64,000 bases of DNA from Jeotgalibaca arthritidis (GCF_011100465.1 NZ_CP049740.1:1294001-1358000); one strand, 5' to 3'; positions 17,315 through 26,063 are shown, counted from the stretch's first letter. A program made the numbers and translations. The notes: a model not told the origin generated them from the sequence alone.

Positions 17315-18004
17315 ATGGAAGAGTCTCAAAAATTAGAAAAACGCAAGAATCTCGTATTTATCATTGTCTTAGCGCTGTTAGTCGTCTCTATATTCTATGC
17401 GACATATATGCTATTTCAATCCTCAGGAGGTATCGCTGAACAAGAAGGCGAGCGTGTGAAAACAGATTATATCTTGATGATTCTACAGTGTTTAGTGGGT
17501 GCAATTGTTATTTTTATTCCGAAAGAAGTTGAGCAACGCTTTAAAGTTCATATACCTAATATGATTGAAATTACTTATTTTATATTTTTATTCTGTGCTA
17601 TTTATTTAGGAGAGGTTCGTAATTTTTATTACCGTGTTCCTTATTGGGATGTTATTTTACACTTCTTTAGTGCAGCGATGCTAGGTGCAATCGGCTTTAT
17701 ATTAGTTGATTACTTGGCAGCAGCGAATCCATTGAAATTGAAACTAAGCCCTTTTTTCGTCTCGTTTTTTGCCTATTGCTTCGCTATAACATGCGGGGTT
17801 GTGTGGGAGATATATGAATTTCTAGCTGATGGTCTTCTTCAAACCAATATGCAAAAATTTATAACCGCCCAAGGGGAAGTCCTAATTGGGCGTGCAGCCT
17901 TGGTTGATACAATGAAAGACATTATTGTAGATGCTGTGGGAGCACTCATTATTGTGGTTTTAGGATATTATTCGTTAAAGAGAAAACAAGATAAAAAATG
18001 CTGA
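17315..18004 (+). CDS. DUF2238/YjdF-like integral membrane protein
   Basis: A 229-residue polytopic membrane protein with about six helices. Polar residues inside the membrane (ILHFFSAAMLG, GVVWEIYEFLADG and the C-terminal DTMKDIIVDAVGAL) match the YjdF/DUF2238 pattern of conserved His, Glu and Asp. The function of this family is not known. It has AAAGGAGGGT as ribosome site, is transcribed alone, and shares a bidirectional terminator with the convergent gene. Confidence 0.8.
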   Translation: MEESQKLEKRKNLVFIIVLALLVVSIFYATYMLFQSSGGIAEQEGERVKTDYILMILQCLVGAIVIFIPKEVEQRFKVHIPNMIEITYFIFLFCAIYLGEVRNFYYRVPYWDVILHFFSAAMLGAIGFILVDYLAAANPLKLKLSPFFVSFFAYCFAITCGVVWEIYEFLADGLLQTNMQKFITAQGEVLIGRAALVDTMKDIIVDAVGALIIVVLGYYSLKRKQDKKC

Positions 18005-18030
18005 GTCGCAAGCCGACTCAGCATTTTTTT
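17993..18030. terminator. Bidirectional intrinsic terminator
   Basis: AATGCTGAGTCG pairs perfectly with CGACTCAGCATT across a 5-base loop, flanked by A- and T-runs. It overlaps the ends of both convergent genes. Confidence 0.93.
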
Positions 18031-19220
18031 TATTTTGTATAGTTATCGAAGTAACCTTGGATGAAAACGATTGGTGTTCCTTTGTCGCCACTTCCTGAAG
18101 TTAAATCTGACAATGAACCAATAAGGTCTGTTAATTGACGAGGTGTTGTTCCTTGTGATTCCATTGAACCAACGAGGTCTTCGTCTTTATTCTTAATAAA
18201 TTCAGAAATAGCTTGTTTCAATTCTTCACCTTGTAAGTCAGCAAAGTTATTATCCGCAAGGTATTTTAATTTAATTTCATTAGGGATACCATCTAGACCT
18301 GGTGTATAAGCAGGTGATACAACAGGATCAGCAAGCTCCCAGATTTTCCCGACTGGATCTTTAAACGCACCATCACCATAAACCATAACTTCAATGCTTT
18401 TACCTGTTTTTTCTTTCAGTAAAGCGTGAATTTTGTCTACAACTGGTTGAGAGTTACGTGGAAACAGTTTAACAGTATCTTCAGTTGCTTTGTTTGAGCC
18501 TAGTAAACCATATGTATCATTGAAGCCGCCGCCATCAATTGATTTAGAAAGGATGTTATCCAAGCTATAAACTTTTTCAGCACCGTTTTCTTTCAAAATC
18601 TTCTTAGTACGGAAACGACTATGGATGTCACAAGTCAAGACACTCTTTGTGTAGTCTAAAATTGATTTTGCATTGTTTGAGAAGATAACTTCACATTCGC
18701 TGCCACTTTCTTCTACAATCGATTTGTAGTATTCGATGTAGTCCACACCTGTAAATTTATGTTTTTCATAACCAAAGTGCTCACGGAATTCAGCTTCTGA
18801 TAAAACGTCTGTCCATGGGTTCACACCTTTTTCGTCCAATGAGTCTAAGCTCACTAAATGGTTACCCACTTCATCTGATGGGTAGCTTAGCATAATAATG
18901 ACTTTTTTAGCGCCTTGTGCAATACCACGTAAACAAATTGAGAAACGGTTACGGCTTAGAATTGGGAAAATAACACCAATTGTGTCATCACCAAATTTTG
19001 CTTTAACATCTGTTGCAATTTGATCGACAGTTGCATAGTTACCTTGAGCACGAGCGACAATTGATTCTGTGATTGAAACGATATCTCTGTCTCTAAATGT
19101 GAATCCTTCCACTTCAGACGCGTTCAATACTGTGTCGACAACAATCTCTTCGATATTATCGCCACTATGGATGATAGGGCTGCGAAGGCCTCTAACGACA
19201 GTTCCAACTACTCTTTCCAC
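18030..19220 (-). CDS. Coenzyme F420-0:L-glutamate ligase-like protein
   Basis: A 396-residue soluble protein of the F420 ligase (CofE-like) family. Supporting segments are the N-terminal GTVVRGLRSPIIHSGDNI, the metal/nucleotide region FTFRDRDIVSITESIVARAQG, and VMVYGDGAFKDPVGKIWELADPVVSPAY, which carries the conserved GDGAFKDP and the aspartates. Firmicutes of this group are not known to make F420 and no other F420 gene is here, so the annotation should be read as a family name only; it may ligate glutamate to another acceptor. The gene stands alone, with a 366-base gap on its 5' side that holds a palindrome array. Confidence 0.8.
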   Translation of the reverse strand: MERVVGTVVRGLRSPIIHSGDNIEEIVVDTVLNASEVEGFTFRDRDIVSITESIVARAQGNYATVDQIATDVKAKFGDDTIGVIFPILSRNRFSICLRGIAQGAKKVIIMLSYPSDEVGNHLVSLDSLDEKGVNPWTDVLSEAEFREHFGYEKHKFTGVDYIEYYKSIVEESGSECEVIFSNNAKSILDYTKSVLTCDIHSRFRTKKILKENGAEKVYSLDNILSKSIDGGGFNDTYGLLGSNKATEDTVKLFPRNSQPVVDKIHALLKEKTGKSIEVMVYGDGAFKDPVGKIWELADPVVSPAYTPGLDGIPNEIKLKYLADNNFADLQGEELKQAISEFIKNKDEDLVGSMESQGTTPRQLTDLIGSLSDLTSGSGDKGTPIVFIQGYFDNYTK

Positions 19221-19386
19221 TACAATCTCTCCTTAAATTATCGAGTCATACCTTAATTCTACTATATATATAAAAGAATGCATCAACAAAAATATCCTAT
19301 TAAACATAGGTACTGAATAATTATATGCTTATTGAATGATATTTACAATAATAGCGGCCGATAAAATGCGATTGTCTTGTTGAAAA

Positions 19387-19525
19387 TGTCGAATAGGTGG
19401 TGTAAAAAGCAGCCACTCGACAGATTTTAGGCTAAAAGTGCTGAGCAAGGCCCAAAAAAATCTTCATTCGACACTTTAATCGGATTTTATGTCGAGTGAG
19501 AGGCTAACCAATCGTCTACTCGACA
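19387..19525. repeat. Array of three 35-36 nt palindromes, period 51-52 bp (TGTCGAGT family)
   Basis: Units at 19387-19422, 19439-19473 (degenerate left arm) and 19490-19525 start 52 and 51 bases apart and are separated by 16-base linkers. Arms are TGTCGAGT-like on the left and ACTCGACA on the right. The arms match the second array at 46549-46635. The array fills most of the 366-base gap between the F420-ligase-like and YczE-like genes; the rest of that gap holds a terminator and AT-rich sequence with no other gene. Confidence 0.85.
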
Positions 19526-19545
19526 GTTCATGTCTATTTCAAAGC

Positions 19546-19585
19546 AAAAAAAGACATCAGGAAGAAAAATTCCTAATGTCTTTTT
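19546..19585 (-). terminator. Terminator of the YczE-like gene
   Basis: GACATCAGGAA pairs with TTCCTAATGTC (one mismatch) with A- and T-runs on either side; on the minus strand it lies one base after the stop. Confidence 0.85.
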
Positions 19586-19586
19586 G

Positions 19587-20243
19587 TTAAATATGACTGT
19601 TTTCAATTTCAGGTTGATCATTTTCTTCAAGAGAAGCCATAACTGCTGTTAAACGTGTACGGAAGAATTGCATAAACGGTCCCATGAAGAAGGCTGCGAT
19701 AATCGTTGTAATCCCAACCGTTGCACCGAAGAAAAAGCCAATTGCAATACATAAAATATCAGACACAACACGAGCAGTTTGGAATGAAATGCGACCATTT
19801 GATTTCTCTTCAATAATAATCGGAAGGGCATCATAAGGCGCAACGCCTTGCTCAGCTACGATATAAACAACCGCACCAAAGGCTAGAACTGTAATCCCAA
19901 AGGCTGATACGAGTAATCTTAACCAGAATGAACTGATGTCACCGACGTAAGTATCGATAAGATAGACAGTAAAATCAGACACATAACCCACTAATACAAT
20001 ATTAAAGGCAGTTCCGATTCCAATTAAATGACGTGCTGTAAAGAATACTAAAATTAAACCAATAGCATTTGAAAAAATCATGTAAGTTCCAAATTGAATA
20101 TTAAAAAAACCACTTAAACCAAGATTGAATGTTGAAAATGAATCAGTACCTAGGTCTGCAATACGCATTAACCCAACCGCCAAGCCAATAATGATAACAC
20201 CGGCTAAAGAAAAAAGAATTCTTCTTAACTTATTTGCGTTCAT
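19587..20243 (-). CDS. YczE/YitT-like integral membrane protein
   Basis: A 218-residue membrane protein with five or six helices; DLGTDSFSTFNLGLSGFF and VAPYDALPIIIEE are characteristic of the YczE (COG2364) family, whose transported substrate or role is unknown. I prefer the ATG at 20243, since the upstream in-frame ATG at 20255 itself forms part of the only ribosome site (TGAGGT). The last 30 residues are a charged cytoplasmic tail. It is monocistronic. Confidence 0.82.
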   Translation of the reverse strand: MNANKLRRILFSLAGVIIIGLAVGLMRIADLGTDSFSTFNLGLSGFFNIQFGTYMIFSNAIGLILVFFTARHLIGIGTAFNIVLVGYVSDFTVYLIDTYVGDISSFWLRLLVSAFGITVLAFGAVVYIVAEQGVAPYDALPIIIEEKSNGRISFQTARVVSDILCIAIGFFFGATVGITTIIAAFFMGPFMQFFRTRLTAVMASLEENDQPEIENSHI

Positions 20244-20466
20244 TTTATACCTCATTTAAAATTATTAGGGATAGACTTGTTTTCCCTCGTTATATTATAA
20301 AGATTAATGAGTTGAAGTCAACATTATACACTTTTTCCTCATGAAATATTCATGATAAACCATTGATAAGTGAATTCATTATGAAAAAATGAACAAACAA
20401 GCTGTTTAAAGTGAAATAAAGTGATAAAAGGCCTCGTTTTTTGCAAGCGAATACAACAGATTTGGT

Positions 20467-20530
20467 GCAAAAATAGTACACAATGAGGCAAAGATAGTTA
20501 ATGAAAACACCTACATTTTTACCGTATACT
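20467..20530 (+). promoter_or_regulatory. AraC-type operator and promoter of first GPH symporter
   Basis: Two direct repeats, GCAAAAATAGTAC (20467-20479) and GCAAAGATAGTTA (20488-20500), begin exactly 21 bases apart, the spacing typical of AraC-family activators. A TATACT -10 (20525-20530) follows; the second repeat abuts a poor -35 (TGAAAA). The same arrangement precedes the second symporter. This lies in the 473-base gap between the YczE-like gene and the symporter; the rest of the gap holds a cre site and no gene. Confidence 0.75.
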
Positions 20531-20642
20531 TATCAACGTAACTTGTTGGAAGTGCTTCCCTTTAATCGTGAAAACTTTCTTATAAATACAACTTAAGTTT
20601 GCGTTATAACAAAGTTTTCAAGCGTAACTTTTTAATGTCAAT

Positions 20643-20656
20643 TGTAATCGGTATCA
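20643..20656 (+). promoter_or_regulatory. cre site, full consensus match
   Basis: TGTAATCGGTATCA matches all 14 positions of TGWAANCGNTNWCA. It lies in the transcribed leader, about 60 bases before the symporter start, where CcpA would act as a roadblock. A near-identical site lies in the leader of the paralogue. Confidence 0.8.
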
Positions 20657-20716
20657 TAACTAAGTTTATTTTGGGTGGTAAATAATGTTATATAATATAA
20701 GGTGGAGGTTTTGTAA

Positions 20717-22231
20717 GTGAGTTCTACTGCAATGCAACAAAAAAATAATCAGTATCATACAGCCAAATGGTGGCAAATCGTTTTGTTCTCTTTGAACAAT
20801 GCATCAACTAACCTATACTTGTTTGCTTTTGGTTTTGTTACTTACTACTCAACAGGGATTGTTGGGTTAGCAGCTTTATTCATTAGTCAGTTAATGGGTT
20901 ATATTCGTATCTTTGATGGTGTTATTGACCCAGCTATCGGTGTGTTTATTGATAAAACAGATACACGTTTTGGTAAATACCGTCCGTTAATGTTCATTGG
21001 TAACATTATTACAATCGTATCCTTTGCTATTCTATTTACGACACACTTAGCACCAAGTGCAGCACGACTACCAATCTTAATTGCAGCTTTGCTTGTTCAT
21101 AAGATTGGTTATTCATTGCAAGCGTCATGTACCAAAGCAGGGCAGTCTGTTTTAACGAGTGATCCAAAACAACGCCCAATGTTCAATATTTCCGATGGTA
21201 TTTTCATGATTTTTGTTTTTACTGGTGGTCAAATGTTTGTATCAAACTACCTATTACCTCAGTTTAACAATGAGTTCTCACTTGGATTTTTCCAACAATT
21301 CGTAACGATGGTTATTATCGTGTCACTTGTTCTTTGTATTTTAGCTTGTATCGGGATTGCTTCTAAAGACCGTACTGAATATTTCGGAATTGGTGAAAAT
21401 GCAAAAGAAACAACATTAAAAGATTATGCACAAATTATTAAAGGTAACCGTCCATTGCAAATGTTATCAATGGCAGCCGCTTTCGTTAAATTCTGTGTAC
21501 AGCTAATGGCTGATCAAGTTGCGATGATTATCTTGTTTGGTGTTTTACTTGGAAACTTTGCTTTATCTGGTCAAATCGCTGGTTTAGTGATTATCCCTGA
21601 CCTATTGATTACATTCGGTGCAACTGCATTAGCACGTAAAAAAGGCCTACGTGGTGCTTACGTGATTTACTTAAGCTTAGCATCATTCTTCTTCGTTATC
21701 CTAGGTTTAGTTCTTTATAACTTACAACCAGGTGATGTTGATCTTGGAAACTTAACATTGAAAGCAGTTCTGTTTGTGGCAGTTTATGCACTAGCACGTG
21801 GTTTATCTCGTTCACCATCTTCATTAGTTTTAACAATGTCTGCAGATATTTCAGACTACGAAGTAAGTATATCAGGCCGTTATGTAGCTGGTTTGATTGG
21901 AACTATTTTCTCATTAACCGATTCATTAGCATCTTCATTTGCGCCAATGATGATCGGAGCGCTACTAGCAATGGTTGGATTTAGCGATGTTTACCCAACA
22001 GCGCAAACACCACTAACACCAGAATTAAGAATGGTTGCCATCGCACTATTCGCTGTGTTACCATTAATAGCGTTATTGATTGCCCTTGTATTCATGAAAT
22101 TCTACAAACTTGATTCTAAAGCAATGGAACAAGTTCAAATCAGAATCGCTGAATTAAAAGAAAAAGGCGAGTTTGTTGATATCCACGGCGACCTTGAAAC
22201 TGCCGATGCAACAGATTCATCCTTATCATAA
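20717..22231 (+). CDS. GPH-family sugar:cation symporter (paralogue 1)
   Basis: A 504-residue, 12-helix transporter of the glycoside-pentoside-hexuronide (MelB-like) family. The cation/sugar signature lies in RIFDGVIDPAIGVFIDKTDTRFGKYRP, and the second-half motif is LVLTMSADISDYEVSISGRYVAGLIG. A cytoplasmic charged tail follows. Translation begins at GTG 20717 after GGTGGAGG; an ATG six codons later is possible. It is about half identical by eye to the next gene. The substrate is not shown; control by the adjacent AraC-type regulator and CcpA suggests a non-preferred sugar or glycoside. Confidence 0.92.
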   Translation: MSSTAMQQKNNQYHTAKWWQIVLFSLNNASTNLYLFAFGFVTYYSTGIVGLAALFISQLMGYIRIFDGVIDPAIGVFIDKTDTRFGKYRPLMFIGNIITIVSFAILFTTHLAPSAARLPILIAALLVHKIGYSLQASCTKAGQSVLTSDPKQRPMFNISDGIFMIFVFTGGQMFVSNYLLPQFNNEFSLGFFQQFVTMVIIVSLVLCILACIGIASKDRTEYFGIGENAKETTLKDYAQIIKGNRPLQMLSMAAAFVKFCVQLMADQVAMIILFGVLLGNFALSGQIAGLVIIPDLLITFGATALARKKGLRGAYVIYLSLASFFFVILGLVLYNLQPGDVDLGNLTLKAVLFVAVYALARGLSRSPSSLVLTMSADISDYEVSISGRYVAGLIGTIFSLTDSLASSFAPMMIGALLAMVGFSDVYPTAQTPLTPELRMVAIALFAVLPLIALLIALVFMKFYKLDSKAMEQVQIRIAELKEKGEFVDIHGDLETADATDSSLS

Positions 22232-22241
22232 CAATCCCCTT

Positions 22242-22271
22242 CCTGAGCCTCCCCTTGGCTCAGGTTTTTTT
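22242..22271 (+). terminator. Intrinsic terminator of symporter 1
   Basis: CCTGAGCC and GGCTCAGG form a stem with a 7-base loop, followed by seven Ts. Confidence 0.92.
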
Positions 22272-22482
22272 ATAGACTAGGGGATTATAAGTTCAGCCAT
22301 CAATGTCTAGCTCCCAAGTCCTGACCTAGTGAAAAAAAGATAAATTTGCCCCATTGCGCGCTTCGCTGATCGCTAACGCATATCATTCGACTAACCCGCT
22401 GAAGCGTGAAGTTTCCTGACAATTCAGGGTCAAATTTCCTATTTTTTCATAGGCCAAGGCGGACTTGTCCGCTTTTCTTATT
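22271..22482. repeat. 212-bp intergenic repeat, copy A
   Basis: It matches the copy at 39446-39657 over exactly 212 bases with six substitutions and no gaps (about 97% identity by hand count). It holds no ORF of note. Internal palindromes include CCTGA-CAAT-TCAGG (22415-22428) and GCGGAC-TT-GTCCGC near the right end, followed by TTTTCTT. There are no terminal inverted repeats and no transposase. It lies in the 497-base gap between the two symporters, upstream of the second operator. Confidence 0.93.
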
Positions 22483-22507
22483 TTCACCCATGGCATGTCA
22501 AGCAAAT

Positions 22508-22570
22508 GCAAAAATAGTACATGAAGATGCAAAAGAAGTTAATGAAAGGGATTTCTAGAAAACGTATACT
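22508..22570 (+). promoter_or_regulatory. AraC-type operator and promoter of second GPH symporter
   Basis: Direct repeats GCAAAAATAGTAC (22508-22520) and GCAAAAGAAGTTA (22529-22541) begin 21 bases apart, and TATACT (22565-22570) is the -10. The first 13-mer is identical to that before symporter 1, and CGTATACTTA around the -10 is also shared, while sequences between differ. This conservation marks the functional bases. Confidence 0.75.
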
Positions 22571-22657
22571 TAGTCCATCAAAGATTTGAAAATGCTATTA
22601 CTGTTTGTCATCATTTTGCCCCAATGGAGAGGATGGGCATGAATTTAATTATCATTT

Positions 22658-22692
22658 TGTAATCGATATCGTATTTTTTAAAACCGTTTTCA
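22658..22692 (+). promoter_or_regulatory. Two adjacent cre-like sites in leader of symporter 2
   Basis: TGTAATCGATATCG (22658-22671) matches 13 of 14 consensus positions and is the counterpart of the site before symporter 1. TAAAACCGTTTTCA (22679-22692) also matches 13 of 14. Together they predict strong CcpA repression. Confidence 0.75.
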
Positions 22693-22728
22693 AAATTACT
22701 TTGAGTCAAACAACTAGGAGGGTTTCAC

Positions 22729-24189
22729 ATGGCTTCAAAAGAATTAAATGAAAAAAAGTATCACCAAGCTAAACAGTGGGAAATCGCATTTTTCTCATTA
22801 AACAACTCTGCAACTAACCTTTATCTTTTTGCATTCGGATTCCTTACTTACTACGCAACGGGTATCGCTGGATTTGCAACGCTACTTGTAAGTAACTTAC
22901 TCGGTGCAGCTCGATTGTTCGATGGTATTATTGACCCATCAATCGGGATTATCATGGATAAGTTCAATACACGTTGGGGTAAATTCCGTCCGTTAATGCT
23001 TGTTTCTAATATTGGATTGATCCTATCATTCTTGCTATTATTTAGTACTCACCGTTTAAGTGGCGCAGCTCAAGTTGTTGTTTTCTTGATTGCTCTTGTT
23101 TTCCACAAGATTGTGTATTCTGTTCAACAAACTGTTACTAAAGCTGCTCAACCAGCTTTAACAAACGACCCATCACAACGTCCATTGTTCTCTATTTACG
23201 ATACAGTATTTAGTTCAATCGGTGTTTTCGCTCTAGGACAAGTTGTTGTATCTAACTTCTTAGCACCTCGTCATGGTGGCGAATTTAACCAAGCGTTCTT
23301 TACAGAATTCTTAATCGGTATTATGGTTCTATCAATGGTTCTAACTGTTCTTGCGATTATCGGAATTAGCCGTAAAGACCGTACAGAATATTTTGGTTTA
23401 GGTGAAGATACAGTTGAAACAAAATCACTAAAAGACTATCTATCTGTTATTAAAGGTAACACACCATTGATTACCTTAGCACTTTGTGGTGGTGTGATGA
23501 AATTTATCGCTCAATTAATTGGTGACCAAGCATTCCTTGTTATTCTATTCGGTATTATCTTAGGTAACTATGGTTTATCAGGTCAATTGTCACTATGGCA
23601 AATCGTTCCAAACTTATTAGTTGTTATCCTATTTACACGACTAGCAACACGTAAAGACTTAAAAACATCTTATACTGTTTCAATCCTAATTGCGATGGCA
23701 GCAATGTTAGTGATGTTAGTTATTCTTTGGACATCAGGCGACCCAACTCAAATTTTTGGAAACGGTGGCATGCTAGGAATCGTATTTGGTATTGCTTATA
23801 TCGCTATGAAAATTGCAACAGCATACCCAACATCTATTGTATTGACTATGTCAGCTGATATTTCTGACTTTGAAACAGCTCGTTCAGGACGTTTCGTATC
23901 TGGTCTAATTGGAACAGTATTCTCATTAACTGATTCAATCGCATCATCACTTGCACCAATCTTTATCGGATTTGTTGTAGCAGGTATCGGCTTTAAAGAT
24001 GCTTACCCAGATGCATCAGAACCATTAACACAAAACCTATTAAACGGTGGCTTGATGTTAATTGGTACTCCATTAGTGCTTTACTTAGTAGTATTTGTTT
24101 TAATTCGCAAATACCCACTAAACAGAGAAGCAATGGACAAAGTACAAGTTGCAATCGCTGCTAAGAAAAAAGAAGACTTGTTTCAATAA
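22729..24189 (+). CDS. GPH-family sugar:cation symporter (paralogue 2)
   Basis: A 486-residue, 12-helix MelB-like symporter. The signature RLFDGIIDPSIGIIMDKF and the second-half segment MSADISDFETARSGRFVSGL align with paralogue 1, including the acidic residues expected for cation coupling. CTAGGAGGG precedes the ATG. Both paralogues keep the same operator and cre layout, so they arose by duplication of the gene together with its control region. They may differ in substrate or affinity; nothing in the sequence tells which sugar. Confidence 0.92.
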   Translation: MASKELNEKKYHQAKQWEIAFFSLNNSATNLYLFAFGFLTYYATGIAGFATLLVSNLLGAARLFDGIIDPSIGIIMDKFNTRWGKFRPLMLVSNIGLILSFLLLFSTHRLSGAAQVVVFLIALVFHKIVYSVQQTVTKAAQPALTNDPSQRPLFSIYDTVFSSIGVFALGQVVVSNFLAPRHGGEFNQAFFTEFLIGIMVLSMVLTVLAIIGISRKDRTEYFGLGEDTVETKSLKDYLSVIKGNTPLITLALCGGVMKFIAQLIGDQAFLVILFGIILGNYGLSGQLSLWQIVPNLLVVILFTRLATRKDLKTSYTVSILIAMAAMLVMLVILWTSGDPTQIFGNGGMLGIVFGIAYIAMKIATAYPTSIVLTMSADISDFETARSGRFVSGLIGTVFSLTDSIASSLAPIFIGFVVAGIGFKDAYPDASEPLTQNLLNGGLMLIGTPLVLYLVVFVLIRKYPLNREAMDKVQVAIAAKKKEDLFQ

Positions 24190-24203
24190 TTAATAAAATG
24201 GTT

Positions 24204-24241
24204 AAACCGTGTGGGCCTCGTTGGCACCGCACGGTTTTTTT
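24204..24241 (+). terminator. Intrinsic terminator of symporter 2
   Basis: AAACCGTG pairs with CACGGTTT around a large internal loop with further G-C pairs, followed by seven Ts. Confidence 0.85.
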
Positions 24242-24309
24242 GTTTTGACTAATCCTCTTTATTTCTTTAAGATAAGATTGATAAAGTGAGAAGATAAGAG
24301 GGTGAAGCA

Positions 24310-25086
24310 ATGGAAAACGGAGAGAATCTATATAGCATTATTTCCTTGGAGGATCCATCGAAAAAAGTAATGTCTTCGGAGTACATTGAAAAGGCATGGG
24401 AACGGGATAATGTCCTCATCCGGGCCATTCAAACAGGTAATAAAGATTTGTTGGCAGTGGCAAGAAGTATCATTACGGAGGAAGAAGACCAAATGTATTA
24501 CTATGGCAATCCTGTTATTGCATCGAATATGCTGAGAACCCGTAAAAATGGTATGATTATTCGTAATACTATGTGCCGTGTAGCAGCCGGATTGGGTGGG
24601 GTGCCACCACTATACATTCATTTAATTGCAGAAAAATACGGTCGTTTAATTGAAAATGCCAATTCGATTGATTATTTAATTAATACCGTTTCCGTAGAGA
24701 TGTTTGATGAGTATTGCGACTTAGTGGCGAATTTTTCGGCTGCCCATTATTCAGCCATTGTTAAGGAAGTTGCGGTTTATATTACTAACCATTTACAGGA
24801 GGAGATGTCGGTTTCGATTTTAGCGGAAACCTTCCACATTAATGCGTCTCATCTATCCCGTAAATTCAAAAAAGAAACCGGTTATACCATCAGTGAATAC
24901 GTCAATCGGCAAAAAATTGACGCATCCAAGCTTCTCTTCTCCAGAGGGCACAAGTCAGTGATGGATGTAGCGGCTTCTTTAGGCTTTAATAGCAGTTCCT
25001 ATTTTAGTAAGACCTTTAAAAAAATCACCGGTGAATCACCGGCTGATTATATTCAAAAAATGGCACGAACCAATTTAGAAGACTAG
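24310..25086 (+). CDS. AraC-family transcriptional regulator (YSIRK-like N-domain)
   Basis: A 258-residue regulator. The N-terminal 150 residues are helical and include GGVPPLYIHLIAEKYGRLIENANS, resembling the non-cupin domain of YSIRK-type AraC proteins. The C-terminal 100 residues are the double helix-turn-helix DNA-binding domain (VSILAETFHINASHLSRKFK, then VMDVAASLGFNSSSYFSKTF). It is encoded just after symporter 2 behind its own ribosome site (GAGGGTG). The direct repeats before both symporters are the best candidate operator; that link is inference from spacing and position. Confidence 0.9.
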   Translation: MENGENLYSIISLEDPSKKVMSSEYIEKAWERDNVLIRAIQTGNKDLLAVARSIITEEEDQMYYYGNPVIASNMLRTRKNGMIIRNTMCRVAAGLGGVPPLYIHLIAEKYGRLIENANSIDYLINTVSVEMFDEYCDLVANFSAAHYSAIVKEVAVYITNHLQEEMSVSILAETFHINASHLSRKFKKETGYTISEYVNRQKIDASKLLFSRGHKSVMDVAASLGFNSSSYFSKTFKKITGESPADYIQKMARTNLED

Positions 25087-25087
25087 T

Positions 25088-25930
25088 TTAAAATAAATCA
25101 ATTTGCTGCGGACCCAATTCTTCAAACGCCAATCCTAATAGATTTTTCAAGCTTTTGCCATTGGCTGCCGCGTGTCCACCAGAGTTATTATTGAAAATGA
25201 CCGTCACTTCTTTAGAAGCTTCTTCTAAGGCAAGGGCGGTTTTTTTAATGCCAGCTAACTCGTCGTCGCTGTAATGATAGAGTGTGCGAATCGACCGCCA
25301 TTCGTCAGGGTCAACGTTCTCGCCTAACCAGCCTTCATAATTATGGCCGTGCAGCCTTAAAATCGTTAAATCTGGATTTGTGGCAACTGGTGTAAAAGGC
25401 ACGGAGTTATGTGGTGTTTGTGGTTGGTCAACAACCACATGAATAAAGGCCATCTCCTTTAGAAAGTTGAGAGTGCCAGTTTTAAATTCCTCGCTGTACC
25501 AACTGTTATGGCGAAACTCAACAGCAATAGGCCAGTCATCCATTAGCTGACGAACCGTCCGTAAATAACTAACATGCTCGCGATTGCAAATAAAGTTAGG
25601 TGGGAATTGGAATAAAATCGCCTTGATTTTTCCTACAGCCCTCATGGGTTCAAAGGTTATTTTATATGTCTCAAATAAGTGCGCTAACGAATCGTAATGC
25701 TGGTGCCAATCTTCGTGCTTGGTCATAGCCCGATAAGCTTTTGGAATAAACTGGAAGGCATCCGGTGTTTTTTCAATCCAGCTATTAATATTACGAGCGG
25801 GAGGGATGGCATAGAAACTACTATCTAGCTCCACAACGGGGAAGTTGTTGGAATAATCTTCTAGTTTTCGTTTAGGGTTGGGACAAATTAAGTCATGGTC
25901 AGACCAACCTGTTAAACCAATTGTAATCAC
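25088..25930 (-). CDS. DUF72 (YecE-family) protein
   Basis: A 280-residue soluble TIM-barrel protein of the DUF72 family, recognised from TGWSDHD near the start, ELDSSFYAIP, FQFIPKAYRAMTKHEDW, AVEFRHNSWY and VIFNNNSGGHAAANG near the end. No catalytic activity is established for the family. The gene is convergent with the AraC regulator, with only one base between stops, and is monocistronic. Confidence 0.9.
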   Translation of the reverse strand: MITIGLTGWSDHDLICPNPKRKLEDYSNNFPVVELDSSFYAIPPARNINSWIEKTPDAFQFIPKAYRAMTKHEDWHQHYDSLAHLFETYKITFEPMRAVGKIKAILFQFPPNFICNREHVSYLRTVRQLMDDWPIAVEFRHNSWYSEEFKTGTLNFLKEMAFIHVVVDQPQTPHNSVPFTPVATNPDLTILRLHGHNYEGWLGENVDPDEWRSIRTLYHYSDDELAGIKKTALALEEASKEVTVIFNNNSGGHAAANGKSLKNLLGLAFEELGPQQIDLF

Positions 25931-26063
25931 AACGACCAGCCTTCTTTCATAGTAGATACGTTTATATTAAATAAAGGCCGAAGAATTTGCAATTTTACTG
26001 ATTCTGATTGAATATTGCCCACCTATCGCTTATTCTTATTTTAAGAAAAAAGGAGGAATGACA

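Noticed and set aside
18030-19220. Evidence for F420 biosynthesis
   Set aside because: Only a single distant ligase homologue is present; no other pathway gene is seen, so I treat the name as family only.
19387-19525. CRISPR array at the tandem palindromes
   Set aside because: Units are palindromes with variable loops and 15-17 nt linkers, not exact direct repeats with 26-40 nt spacers; no cas genes are near.
22271-22482. Insertion sequence for the 212-bp repeat
   Set aside because: Too short, no transposase frame, no terminal inverted repeats and no visible target duplication.
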